Assembly: GCA_028289405.1 (NCBI GenBank)
Contig: JANQPP010000051.1
Coordinates: forward strand, 1 to 64,000
Origin: Pirellulales bacterium
GTDB taxonomy: Bacteria; Planctomycetota; Planctomycetia; Pirellulales; JANQPP01
DNA: 64,000 bases
Direction: 5' to 3'
A program made the position numbers and the translations under genes. Below the pieces are notes generated by a model. The model had not been told where the DNA came from. It searched no databases and saw only the letters and a list, made by a program, of their open reading frames with translations. Each line of letters begins with the position of its first letter. Position 1 is the stretch's first letter. Positions 55,888 through 64,000 of the stretch are shown here, one piece after another.

Positions 55888-57837
55888 TTATCCCGGAGTA
55901 TCCAGATAGGGATCTTGCCCCATTTGCCGCTGAAGCTGTTTACGTTCCTTTTCGTGGTACATGAGCACCTTGCGGTCCACGAAGTGCCGCCGCTCCACTT
56001 TCTTTTGAGCTTTGCGGAAGACATGGTCCATGCCCCGCAATGGGCCGGAGAAGCCTTCCCCTTGCTCTTTCCACTTGCGGGCCTTCTTGGGAGTGAAACC
56101 GACTTCGAGCAGTTCGTCATCCAAGGCCAAGTACTGCCGGTACGTGCCGGGGTCTCCCTGCCGTCCGCAGCGTCCGATGAGCTGCCGGTCGATCCGTGCG
56201 GATTCATGCATTTCCGTGCAGATCACATGCATGCCGCCAATTTCCTTCACGCCTTCGCCGAGTTTGACGTCGGTACCTCGCCCGGCCATGTTCGTGGAGA
56301 CGGTCACACGGCCATGCTGTCCGGCATCGGCCACGATATCCGCTTCGGCGGCGATGTGGTTCGCATTCAATACGCGGTGCTCGATGCCCATTTCCTGGAG
56401 CAGCCGAGATAAGATTTCGGACTTGTCGATGGAGCGCGTGCCGATCAGTACGGGACGCCCCTGGTCGTGCATTTCCTTTACTTCTTCCACGATTGCCTGC
56501 CACTTGGCTTCGGCGTGGCCAAACACCAATTCGGGAAGCTCTTTGCGGATGGCGGGCCGGTTCGTGGGAATCGGCACCACGTTCACTTTGTAGATTTTAC
56601 GCAATTCCCGGCCTGAGTTGGACGCGGTCCCCGTCATGCCAGCCAGGGAATCGTAAAGCAGAAAGTAATCCTGCACGGTGACCCGCGCGGCCTGGCCCGT
56701 CTCCACGGTGACCTCGACTCCTTCGCGTGCTTCGAGGGCCTGATGGATTCCGGCTCGCCACTTGCGGCCTTCGGCGAGCCGTCCGGTGAATTCGTCCACG
56801 ATCACGATTTCTCCGTCCCGCACGACGTACTGGCGGTCGCGGACGAAATCGTGGTCTACTTTGATGGCCCGTTCAATGTATTCGTAGATGCTGAACATGC
56901 CCACGGCATCGAGCGCTTCCGGCTTGTCGATCTTGCGGACAAGTTGCCGCCCCGCGAAGGTGAGATGCACGGTCTTCTTGTCGTGGTCGTATTCGAAGTG
57001 CTCGTCTTCCTCGAACTGCGAAGCGACCTCCGCGCTCCAGCGATACGCTTCCACGGCGATCTTTTGCGCTTCGGTGGGCAGCGCGCTGATGATCAGCGGC
57101 GTGCGGGCTTCATCGATGAGAATGCTGTCCGCTTCGTCCACGAGGCAGAAATGGTGCCCGCGTTGGACCGGATTTTCGCCTCCTTCGCCCGCCTGGAAGC
57201 CGAGCATGCCGCCCAGAAAGTCGGAAAGCCCTTCGCGGACGCGGCGGAGCAGGAGGCGGTCGCGGAGAAAATCGAACCCAAACTCTTTGGCCGTGCCGTA
57301 GGTCACGTCGCACGCATAGGCTTTTCGCCGCACGTCCGAGGGCATCTGCGTTTCCACCACGCCCACGGTCATGCCCAAGCATTCATAGACGGGCCGCATC
57401 CATTCCGCATCGCGGCGGGCCAGATAGTCATTCACCGTGGCCAGGTGGGCGCCTTCGCCGGTGAGCGATGCCAAGTACATCGGCAGCGTCGCCGTGAGTG
57501 TCTTGCCTTCCCCTGTCTGCATCTCGGCGATGGAACGGTCATGCATGGCCATCCCGCCGATGAGTTGCACGTCGTAATGCCGCATGTTCAGCTTGCGGCG
57601 GCCTGCTTCCCGCACCAGGGCAAAGGCTTCCGGCAACAGGCGGTCCAGCGGTTCTCCACTCTTGGCCCGATAGCGCAGGGAAAGGCTCTGCTTGCGCAGG
57701 TCATGGTCCGAGAGCGGCTGGTATTCCTCGCCCAACGATTCAATCTTGGGCAACCGGGATTTCCAACGGGCCAGCTTTCGCTGCAGCGAGGCACCAAGCA
57801 CGGACCGGACTCCTGAAGGAGGTGAAGCAGTTTTCAT
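55888..57837 (-). CDS. secA: Short SecA preprotein translocase (SecA2-like)
   Basis: 649 residues, well below the 800-900 of a full SecA. The DEAD motor is complete: RHYDVQLIGGMAMHDRSIAE, MQTGEGKTLTATLPMYLAS (Walker A), FCLVDEADSILIDEARTPLI (Walker B), VTVSTNMAGRGTDVKLGEG and RQLIGRCGRQGDPGTYRQYL. The N-terminal part starts at residue 1 without the usual extension. The C-terminal region after the second motor domain is short and lacks the zinc-binding Cys motif and most of the helical scaffold. It may be an accessory SecA with a specialised export role; a second, full-length SecA would be expected elsewhere. Confidence 0.92.
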   Translation of the reverse strand: MKTASPPSGVRSVLGASLQRKLARWKSRLPKIESLGEEYQPLSDHDLRKQSLSLRYRAKSGEPLDRLLPEAFALVREAGRRKLNMRHYDVQLIGGMAMHDRSIAEMQTGEGKTLTATLPMYLASLTGEGAHLATVNDYLARRDAEWMRPVYECLGMTVGVVETQMPSDVRRKAYACDVTYGTAKEFGFDFLRDRLLLRRVREGLSDFLGGMLGFQAGEGGENPVQRGHHFCLVDEADSILIDEARTPLIISALPTEAQKIAVEAYRWSAEVASQFEEDEHFEYDHDKKTVHLTFAGRQLVRKIDKPEALDAVGMFSIYEYIERAIKVDHDFVRDRQYVVRDGEIVIVDEFTGRLAEGRKWRAGIHQALEAREGVEVTVETGQAARVTVQDYFLLYDSLAGMTGTASNSGRELRKIYKVNVVPIPTNRPAIRKELPELVFGHAEAKWQAIVEEVKEMHDQGRPVLIGTRSIDKSEILSRLLQEMGIEHRVLNANHIAAEADIVADAGQHGRVTVSTNMAGRGTDVKLGEGVKEIGGMHVICTEMHESARIDRQLIGRCGRQGDPGTYRQYLALDDELLEVGFTPKKARKWKEQGEGFSGPLRGMDHVFRKAQKKVERRHFVDRKVLMYHEKERKQLQRQMGQDPYLDTPG

Positions 57838-58057
57838 CGAGATCGCAACATGTCACCGGGTGGCTCGCGCGGCACGACCGCGAGAGCAAAAGCTTTCCTG
57901 GTCGCGCATTGCGAGCCAGTCGTGGCGCAGCCTCGGCCCGCCATTCTCTATTATGGCGGGGCTGGACAAATTTAGGCAGAGGAAAGGCGGGAAAGTCGCC
58001 TGTGCGCGGCGCGATAGCGATGCGCCCGCGTCAAATTCGGCGGGAGTGGACGAGCCG

Positions 58058-59410
58058 TTACGAACGGCCTTGCCGGTGAATCCGGGACACGTCGTACTTA
58101 GGCGCATAGCCCAGCCCGGAACGGGAGCGTGTGTTTCCCATTCGTCCTTCCACGACGACATAATCCCCCGGCTCGTAACTTTCGAGCAGGTCCTTGTCAC
58201 CGAGCACCACGCTTCCGCCGAACTCGTCCGTTTTGCCATCGATGGGGATGTATCGCAGCTTCCACTGATCGCGGATCTCGGAGTATTCCAACCGCCCGCG
58301 TAGCGTGCTGTAGTCTCGCAGGAAATCGTAGCGCTGAGAGGATGATTCCCGCGTTTCCGCCCGTGCGACGGAAGAACTGGGGACATCGATGGCCGGACGG
58401 ACCTCGGCGGCACCGCTGGTGCGCCAAGAGGAAGCCGTGGACCGTTCCCGCGCCACGGCGACTGTCTCGCGCGGCACCTCGGCCTCATAAGAAACCGTTT
58501 GAATGGTCGACCGCCCACGCCGGTCGCTATTCTCGCTCGTCAAAGTCGACCGACGCCGCTCCGGTTGTGTAATGGCCACTCGGGCTGGAGGCGGCGATCT
58601 TCTTTTGTGGCTTGTGTCATCGTCCCCGGCGACCGGTGAATCATCACTTTCAGCAGCGGCGAAGTACACGGCGGCGGCCACGGATGCCTCCTCGGGCTCG
58701 TCGTAGGCACGAAATTCCTGACCGGTGGTATTCACGGTAGCGCGAGCTGTTTCCATGGGGCGTTCTTGACGGTCGTCGAGGGCTTGCTGCCGGAGCGCGA
58801 CGGTGGTTTGTTGCCGTGCCAATCGGCGAGGCGGGTTGGATTCAACTTCCTCGACTTCCCATTCGCGATCCGACCAGGCCGTTTCCTCCGAGAGAGCCGG
58901 CTCTTCGGCATATTCTTCAGGTCCAGGTTCCATTTCGTCGGCGTAGATCTCCGCCGCGACGGTGGAGGCCACATCTTCGTCATCCGGCCAAGCCGTGGGT
59001 ATTTGGGAACCCTCATCGGGATCCGAGAATTCTGCTTCTGTGTCCGGCGGACGTGAATTCGCGGCATATTGGCCGCCTGTCTCGTCCGAGTCGAGCGTGG
59101 TGCGCTCTGAAATCAGCCGGTAGCGGCTGCCCGCCACTTGCCGCGTCGGATACTCATCCACCGAGGAGGTGGTATTAGGTGGGATTCCCCGGCTATCCGA
59201 GCCCTCGGGCACACTCGACCCGCCGTAGGGGGTGGAGTCATAGGGCGCCGTCCGCGCCGAAGGGACCGCGCTTCCCGTGGGGGGAGGGGAGATCGTCTGC
59301 GGTGGCAAAAACGGATCGACGCTCAGCGGTTGCGCCGGCTGGCGGCAGCCGTTGCCGCAATACGCGAGGAGCACGAGGAAGGCCACGGCTGGGGGCCGGG
59401 AACGCTGCAT
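58058..59410 (-). CDS. Disordered lipoprotein of unknown function
   Basis: 450 residues. A lipoprotein signal ends at a Cys (FLVLLAYCGNGC). The central part is long, rich in Pro, Ser, Glu, Arg and acidic blocks, without predicted fold. The C-terminal 90 residues look folded (YDFLRDYSTLRGRLEYSEIR, GKTDEFGGSVVLGDKDLLES, YEPGDYVVVEGRM) and resemble an OB-like beta barrel; I do not recognise the family. ATG 59410 is preferred over 59461 because it starts next to the signal and has a GGA-rich site upstream. Location is the envelope, inferred from the lipobox. Confidence 0.7.
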   Translation of the reverse strand: MQRSRPPAVAFLVLLAYCGNGCRQPAQPLSVDPFLPPQTISPPPTGSAVPSARTAPYDSTPYGGSSVPEGSDSRGIPPNTTSSVDEYPTRQVAGSRYRLISERTTLDSDETGGQYAANSRPPDTEAEFSDPDEGSQIPTAWPDDEDVASTVAAEIYADEMEPGPEEYAEEPALSEETAWSDREWEVEEVESNPPRRLARQQTTVALRQQALDDRQERPMETARATVNTTGQEFRAYDEPEEASVAAAVYFAAAESDDSPVAGDDDTSHKRRSPPPARVAITQPERRRSTLTSENSDRRGRSTIQTVSYEAEVPRETVAVARERSTASSWRTSGAAEVRPAIDVPSSSVARAETRESSSQRYDFLRDYSTLRGRLEYSEIRDQWKLRYIPIDGKTDEFGGSVVLGDKDLLESYEPGDYVVVEGRMGNTRSRSGLGYAPKYDVSRIHRQGRS

Positions 59411-59668
59411 GGATCCATCCTTTCCACCGAACTTCGGTGCTTCGTGAAGCCCTGCCCACAACGGTTTCCAAAATAGCAGGGGCAGTAGAGTACCGAATTC
59501 CGACCGGCTGTCCAGATCGGTTTCGAGGACTTGAATCAGCAGAAACCCGAAATTGGCCGGCCAACGCGCGAAACTGGAGAAGCGGAGGCAGACCCGTAGC
59601 CTGGATGCTCGTCACCCAGGATCGAAGGTGAGGAAAAGCCGTTCCCGCACGGATGGACAAGCTAGCCC

Positions 59669-60238
59669 GTGACACAGGCATGGCTTGATGCGGACTCGAT
59701 TTTGCTTGCCCACTTGCGACGCAAAGCTCAAGATAAGGGTGAACTGGGCATCCGAGACCTCGGCAAGCAGGGCAGTGGAGAGCATGTACATGCGTGTTTC
59801 AATAGTTGCCGGGATCGCCCCTTGGTTGGCATTTCTCTTTTGCCCGCATGTACCGTCGCCGTGTGGGACGGATATTTTCCACTTACCGTGACGGTAGTGT
59901 CGGATTACGAGCAAACGATCGAGTCCATTTCATACGCCGACGCGAATAGGCAATTCGTCGCGGATGCCTTGGCCAAGATTAGTAACACAGAACATGACCA
60001 AGAATTCCGTGCCGTCGAGGATTGGGATGGCCAATCATTCACTGCCAGGATTCCAAGCTCTGGCCGCAGGGACCAATTCGGCATCGAGCACCAGTACTGG
60101 CACTCACCGTTTGTCGTCATTTGGGTTCAATTCGAAGATGGCAGTTCACGGCGCATCGCCGCCGAAATACCCAAAGGGAGAGGCGCCCGGGGAATGACGA
60201 TTAAGTTGTCGAAAGACGATTTAGATCTGTGGCAGTGA
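59669..60238 (+). CDS. Hypothetical protein, possibly frameshifted at its 5' end
   Basis: 189 residues from a GTG start. The folded part is at about 60-189 (VAVWDGYFPLTVTVVSDYEQ, WVQFEDGSSRRIAAEIPKGR) and I recognise no family. The N-terminal 50 residues are not convincing. In a different frame, ATG 59791 gives a hydrophobic signal-like peptide (IVAGIAPWLAFLFCP) that ends 20 residues later; a one-base indel or -1 shift near 59840 would join it to this frame, with LLPAC as a lipobox-like site. Which reading is real is not clear. Confidence 0.45.
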   Translation: MTQAWLDADSILLAHLRRKAQDKGELGIRDLGKQGSGEHVHACFNSCRDRPLVGISLLPACTVAVWDGYFPLTVTVVSDYEQTIESISYADANRQFVADALAKISNTEHDQEFRAVEDWDGQSFTARIPSSGRRDQFGIEHQYWHSPFVVIWVQFEDGSSRRIAAEIPKGRGARGMTIKLSKDDLDLWQ

Positions 60239-60355
60239 CGGGCACGTGCTTTGTGCAATCTTATTGGTAATTTGTGCGAAGAGACGCGGATGCATGAAAA
60301 GTCACAGCGGTCTGACTATGGTTGAAGCGCTGACTTATGCATGACCCCAACACAC

Positions 60356-61294
60356 TCATCGCGTCAGGCGGTCCAAGGACCAGCCCAAGAGGCTCAGCGC
60401 ATTAAAGCCGGCGTGCAACAGCACACAGGGAGCGAGGCGGCCCGTGTAAGCGAAGAGGCCACCCAGCACCAGTGCCAGCCCGAAGAGGGGAATCGGATCG
60501 GGAGCGATGCCGCTGCCTGCCAGCAGCGCTTGCGCGAGAAGTTGCACAAGATACACGGGCACCACGCAGGCGGCCAGTGCCAAGCCCGCCAGGCGCACGT
60601 CACGTCGCAGGGAGGACGGTTCGCCGGGTGGTGTCCAGCCCCAGTCGCCATGCCGCCAGCGCGACCACGCGGACACGCCACACACGAAACTCAAATTCGT
60701 GAGGCTGCCGGCGAGAATGATTTTGATCAGCAATTCGGCGTCGAGGGGCGGGCCGCGCGTGTCCCGCCAATGGATCAGCGCGAACAGGAGTGAACTGGCC
60801 ACGATCGGGAAAAGTGAATACGGCTGTTCCCTGGTGTCATCGCCGCGTAATCGAAACCAGCGCCGCTCCCAAACAGCGAGCCCGCCTTGCAGCAGGTGGC
60901 GAAACAGGAGCTCTTCCGCCAAGGGGGCCAAAATCACCGCAGATGCTACGCACAGGATCAAGACCGGCCAGCGGGTATCTTGCTCCAAAAGCACTGCCAG
61001 GGGATGCTGTTGGGCTTCCTCCGCGACTGGAGCGTTCACGCCGTTCGCCTCGTTGATCCCCAGCGGCATGACCCAAGCGGCGAACACGGATTGCAAGGCG
61101 ACGTAAAAAACTCCCAACAGGAGGAGTTCCTCGATCGACCAGGCAACAGGCGGCGGGCGTCGCCGCAGTTCTTGATGCCGGCGCTGCCGGTATTGCCGGA
61201 AAAGCCAGGCCAGGGCCAAAACATGTGCCGTGGCCACGGCGGCAAGAAATATCGCCAAAGGCCACGCGCGGAGATTTTCGAGCCCGGTCGTCAT
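60356..61294 (-). CDS. CPBP-family intramembrane metalloprotease
   Basis: 312 residues with about eight transmembrane segments. The CPBP (CAAX-protease and bacteriocin-processing) motifs are present: APLAEELLFRHLLQGG (E-E-x-x-x-R), LLFALIHWRD (F-x-x-x-H) and CVLLHAGFNALSLLGW (H-x-x-x-N/B). Such enzymes cleave within the membrane; the substrate is unknown. Last gene of the co-oriented group rimO, pgsA and this gene, 38 bases after pgsA. Confidence 0.92.
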   Translation of the reverse strand: MTTGLENLRAWPLAIFLAAVATAHVLALAWLFRQYRQRRHQELRRRPPPVAWSIEELLLLGVFYVALQSVFAAWVMPLGINEANGVNAPVAEEAQQHPLAVLLEQDTRWPVLILCVASAVILAPLAEELLFRHLLQGGLAVWERRWFRLRGDDTREQPYSLFPIVASSLLFALIHWRDTRGPPLDAELLIKIILAGSLTNLSFVCGVSAWSRWRHGDWGWTPPGEPSSLRRDVRLAGLALAACVVPVYLVQLLAQALLAGSGIAPDPIPLFGLALVLGGLFAYTGRLAPCVLLHAGFNALSLLGWSLDRLTR

Positions 61295-61332
61295 GGCCAG
61301 CCACCGGAAACGGATTCCGCGACGAAAAAAAG

Positions 61333-61950
61333 TCAGGAGGAACGTGAATCAGGTGCCGTCAACAACCGGATAGCCACGAAGATGTAGCCCACTCCGGAGT
61401 AGATCGTGAGCAACACGGCGAGCCAGACCATGGCCGTGCGAGTCCAGGCGAGGGCCGTGGGCACAACCTGTGGCTCCGTATAGGAGAGGACGAAGATACA
61501 CAATGCCGCCGCGATGCATTGGAATACCATCTTCAATTTCCCGGCCATCGAGGCGGAAAAGTCCCCGCCTTGCTGCTCGATGAAGCCCCGCAACGCCGTT
61601 ACCAAAAGCTCCCGGCCCACGATGACCGTTGCCATCCAAGCGGCTACGCCGGAACGTGGCTCCGCGACCAGGAAGATGAAGGTGCCGCAGATCACGACCT
61701 TATCCACGAACGGATCCAAGATCCGTCCCAGCGTGGTGACTTGGCCATACTTACGGGCCCAATAGCCATCGATCCAATCGGTCGCGGCGGCGAGGATAAA
61801 GACCACCAAGGAGGCCATGTACCATTGCCATGTCATAATGAAGAACAGGGCAATGGCCAAGATGAGCCGGAGGAAACTGAGTTGGTTCGGCACGTTGAAA
61901 ACGTGCGCGGGATTGATACGGGATTCAAACGTGCCTGGCATGGTCTCCAT
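61333..61950 (-). CDS. pgsA: CDP-diacylglycerol--glycerol-3-phosphate 3-phosphatidyltransferase
   Basis: 205 residues, the usual size, with about six transmembrane segments. The CDP-alcohol phosphotransferase signature D-G-x2-A-R-x8-G-x3-D-x3-D is complete: TDWIDGYWARKYGQVTTLGR followed by ILDPFVDK. VPNQLSFLRLIL at the N terminus is typical for PgsA. It makes phosphatidylglycerol phosphate, the precursor of phosphatidylglycerol and cardiolipin. It follows rimO by nine bases and is likely co-transcribed. Confidence 0.96.
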   Translation of the reverse strand: METMPGTFESRINPAHVFNVPNQLSFLRLILAIALFFIMTWQWYMASLVVFILAAATDWIDGYWARKYGQVTTLGRILDPFVDKVVICGTFIFLVAEPRSGVAAWMATVIVGRELLVTALRGFIEQQGGDFSASMAGKLKMVFQCIAAALCIFVLSYTEPQVVPTALAWTRTAMVWLAVLLTIYSGVGYIFVAIRLLTAPDSRSS

Positions 61951-61959
61951 GGTGGAATC

Positions 61960-63372
61960 TCAACGGGGCTCCCCGACGGGAGCGGCGATCAAATCATATT
62001 CCTGAAACGCAACGACTTCGCAGGGGACGATTTGTCCAGCCCGCAAACCTGGGCCGGTGACATACACGGCGGCGTCCACATCCGGCGCGTCCGCGTATGT
62101 GCGGCCTATCCATACATTCTTTTCCTCGGGCAGCGGTACGTCCAGCAGAACATCCAGCCGACGGCCCACTTGCCGCTGGTTCCACTGGAAAGCGATCTCT
62201 TGCTGCACTTCCATCAGGCGTTCCCGCCGCTGTTCGCGTTCCTCCGGAGGGACTGAAGGCCGTAAGCGGGCCGCGGGCGTATCCGGTTCATCAGAGTAGG
62301 TGAACACTCCCATCCGCTCAAATCGCCATTCCCGCGTGAAGCGGACCAACTCCTCGAATTGCTCCTCGGTCTCCCCGGGAAAGCCGGTGATGAACGTGGT
62401 CCGCAGTACCAATTCGGGCATGGCCCGTCGGAGACGGTCGAGCAATGCCTCCGTATCCCGGCGGTTGACCCGCCGTGCCATCCGCCGGAGCATCACGTCG
62501 TCAATATGTTGCAGGGGAATGTCCAAGTAAGGCAGAATCTTGCGGCTCGCGGCGATCCGTTCAATCAACTCCTCGCCGAAGTACATGGGATAGAGGTACA
62601 TCAAGCGGATCCAGTCGATGCCCTGTACCTCTTCCAGACGCTGCAACAGTTCCGCCAGCATCGGCTGACCGTAAATGTCGAGCCCGTAATACGTGGTGTC
62701 CTGTGCCACGATGATAATTTCCCGGGCGCCTCCCGTGGCAAGTTCTTCCGCTTCCAGGACGATATCTTCCATGGGCTTGGAAGCGTGCGTGCCGCGCATT
62801 TTGGGAATCGCGCAGAACGTGCAGAGCCGGTCGCAGCCTTCGGAGATTTTCAGATAGGCCATGTGCGGCGGCGTGATGCGGAAGCGGTGGCGGTCCGAGA
62901 GCGCGCGGACCGGGGCCGGCTGGAACAGGCTGCGCTGTTCGTCCAAACCTTCGACGAAACGTCCCGCGGCGCGGGCAATCTCTTCGCGTCCGAAGACGCC
63001 GAGCACGGCATCGATTTCCGGGTATTGTTCCAGCAGCGCATCCTTTTGCCGTTCGGCGAGGCAGCCCGCCACGAGCACGCCCCGCACTTGTCCCTCACGC
63101 TTGAGGGCCAGCATTTCATGGATCACGCCGAGCGACTCGTCACGCGCCCGCTCAATGAACCCGCAAGTGTTGATCACCACCAAATCCGCGCCGGCCGGTT
63201 CCCGGACCAGTTCGAACTGCCCCTGCTGCATGACCGCCAGCATTCGTTCGCTGTCCACGAGATTCTTGGGACATCCCAGGCTGACGAAGGCGAACGTAGC
63301 CTTCGCGCGGGGTTGGCTGGCCAACCGGCTGGAGTACTCCGCGGACTTGGGTACAGTGTCGGACGAAATCAT
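61960..63372 (-). CDS. rimO: Ribosomal protein S12 methylthiotransferase RimO
   Basis: 470 residues. The N-terminal UPF0004 domain carries FVSLGCPKNLVDSERML and VVINTCGFIERARDES (two cluster-binding Cys). The radical SAM motif C-x3-C-x2-C is present in GCDRLCTFCAIPKMRG. A TRAM domain ends the protein. The E. coli-type signature GCPKN distinguishes RimO from MiaB. It methylthiolates Asp88 of S12. An N-terminal extension of about 25 residues precedes the domain. Confidence 0.96.
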   Translation of the reverse strand: MISSDTVPKSAEYSSRLASQPRAKATFAFVSLGCPKNLVDSERMLAVMQQGQFELVREPAGADLVVINTCGFIERARDESLGVIHEMLALKREGQVRGVLVAGCLAERQKDALLEQYPEIDAVLGVFGREEIARAAGRFVEGLDEQRSLFQPAPVRALSDRHRFRITPPHMAYLKISEGCDRLCTFCAIPKMRGTHASKPMEDIVLEAEELATGGAREIIIVAQDTTYYGLDIYGQPMLAELLQRLEEVQGIDWIRLMYLYPMYFGEELIERIAASRKILPYLDIPLQHIDDVMLRRMARRVNRRDTEALLDRLRRAMPELVLRTTFITGFPGETEEQFEELVRFTREWRFERMGVFTYSDEPDTPAARLRPSVPPEEREQRRERLMEVQQEIAFQWNQRQVGRRLDVLLDVPLPEEKNVWIGRTYADAPDVDAAVYVTGPGLRAGQIVPCEVVAFQEYDLIAAPVGEPR

Positions 63373-63433
63373 TTGGAATCAGTTCCTCATAGCACCGCGT
63401 CTCGTGCCGGCGGCTGCCGGATTGCGAAGGCGT

Positions 63434-64000
63434 TCATGGCTGGGAAAAGGCGTACATGCCCTCGAGCGTACGGACGTAGAGTGTGTCCTCCACGACGGCG
63501 GGCGTGGCGAAAATCGGTTCGCCGAGATCATTCTTGGCCAAGACTTGAAATTCATCCCCCGCTTGGATCAATGTGATAACGCCCTCTCCCGAGGCCGCCA
63601 GAATTTTTCCATCCACGGCCAGTGGTGATGAAAAGTAACCGCCACCGGCGCCCAGCCGTTTGCGATATAGCAACTCGCCCGAATCCGCCGCGAAACAGGA
63701 GAGCACGCCGCCATTGCGCAGCGCGTAGAGCCGACCGTCATGGACCAGCGGCGAGGGAACCTCGGGCACGTTTTTTTCGGCCCGCCACAGCAGATGCGAC
63801 TTGCTGACGTCGCCGCTGCCACCGAGCCGGATGGCGACGAGGCCATGCTTCATCGATTTCACGATCTGCTTAAATATCAGCCGGGAGCCCCACCACTCCA
63901 GCCGGGAGATGGCGTTATCCTTCCCGATATCGATCGAGGAAAAGACCAAGCCGATGCCAATGTTTCCTCCGAGGTTTTTGTCCAATTCGGGCCGCTGCGT
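63434..64000 (-). CDS. PQQ-like beta-propeller protein (N-terminal part outside window)
   Basis: The frame stays open to base 64000, so the start lies beyond the window; 188 residues including the C terminus are visible. Blades: LLWRAEKNVPEVPSPLVHDG, LYALRNGGVLSCFAADSGEL, GGYFSSPLAVDGKILAASGE, and FATPAVVEDTLYVRTLEGMY. This matches the end of a PQQ_2-type propeller like the protein at 33494-34825. It precedes rimO by about 60 bases and may be the first gene of that transcript. Confidence 0.88.
   Translation of the reverse strand, partial: TQRPELDKNLGGNIGIGLVFSSIDIGKDNAISRLEWWGSRLIFKQIVKSMKHGLVAIRLGGSGDVSKSHLLWRAEKNVPEVPSPLVHDGRLYALRNGGVLSCFAADSGELLYRKRLGAGGGYFSSPLAVDGKILAASGEGVITLIQAGDEFQVLAKNDLGEPIFATPAVVEDTLYVRTLEGMYAFSQP

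Noticed and set aside
57692..58303. 203-residue plus-strand frame over the start of secA
   Set aside because: It overlaps SecA and the lipoprotein gene, has no ribosome-binding site and an Arg/Ser-rich shadow composition.

Overview
The window most likely comes from a planctomycete, probably of the Pirellulales type. Several large secreted proteins start with the planctomycete-style LEERRLLS / LEKRELLS / LERRLLL motif. There are dockerin-type EF-hand repeats without any visible cellulosome, FG-GAP plus ASPIC/UnbV proteins, a BBP7-type barrel, DUF1-type repeat envelope proteins, Tat-exported Gfo/Idh/MocA oxidoreductases and an ECF sigma factor next to a Ser/Thr kinase-like gene. Base composition is fairly GC-rich and even, except for an AT-richer patch at about 20.5-21.8 kb. 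Assignment below phylum is inference.

Left part (1-14.8 kb): a 5'-truncated FG-GAP/ASPIC-UnbV protein that reads through an in-frame TGA at 1747-1749, a FliN-like SpoA protein, nadC, a ComEA-like DNA-binding protein, an alpha/beta hydrolase, a DUF2617 protein, a Tat-exported oxidoreductase, a MuiA-like DUF4139 protein, a double GYF protein, a secreted EF-hand protein, a small zinc ribbon, an unknown secreted protein and a cyclophilin-like lipoprotein. Middle-left (15-27.5 kb): tRNA-Cys with its promoter, a pseudokinase translationally coupled to an ECF sigma factor, a DUF167 protein, an OPT transporter with a small coiled-coil membrane protein, an AT-rich PIN-like nuclease gene, a GNAT acetyltransferase, a PAP2 phosphatase, a BBP7 barrel and a DUF11-repeat envelope protein.

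Middle-right (27.5-49 kb): a three-gene sugar ABC importer (binding protein, ATPase, permease), typA, a PQQ-type propeller, scpB, a 137-bp MITE-like inverted-repeat element, a sugar-phosphate isomerase/epimerase-like gene with an unrelated strong terminator behind it, a beta-propeller/dockerin protein, a complete tripartite exporter operon (adaptor, FtsX permease, ATPase, TolC), then rpe, a catalytically empty histidine-phosphatase paralogue, accD and an intact histidine phosphatase. Right part (49-64 kb): two neighbouring very large secreted proteins (RTX/G8/beta-helix; C-type-lectin/lipase-like/dockerin), a short SecA, a disordered lipoprotein, a possible hypothetical protein, and a co-oriented run of a PQQ-propeller protein (cut by the window edge), rimO, pgsA and a CPBP protease.

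The most notable signal is the first gene. The TGA does not break the frame: the protein continues in the same frame into the remaining ASPIC/UnbV domain. The TGA is followed after 10-11 bases by a perfect 6-bp stem (plus one G-U pair) with loop GGUCG, which is the expected position and loop sequence of a bacterial SECIS element. I infer a selenocysteine-containing member of the CRTAC1/UnbV family. A second theme is degenerate enzymes: a pseudokinase (HRD to HRS, DFG lost), a histidine phosphatase with both catalytic histidines replaced, a cyclophilin without its catalytic arginine and a lipase-like domain without its nucleophile serine.
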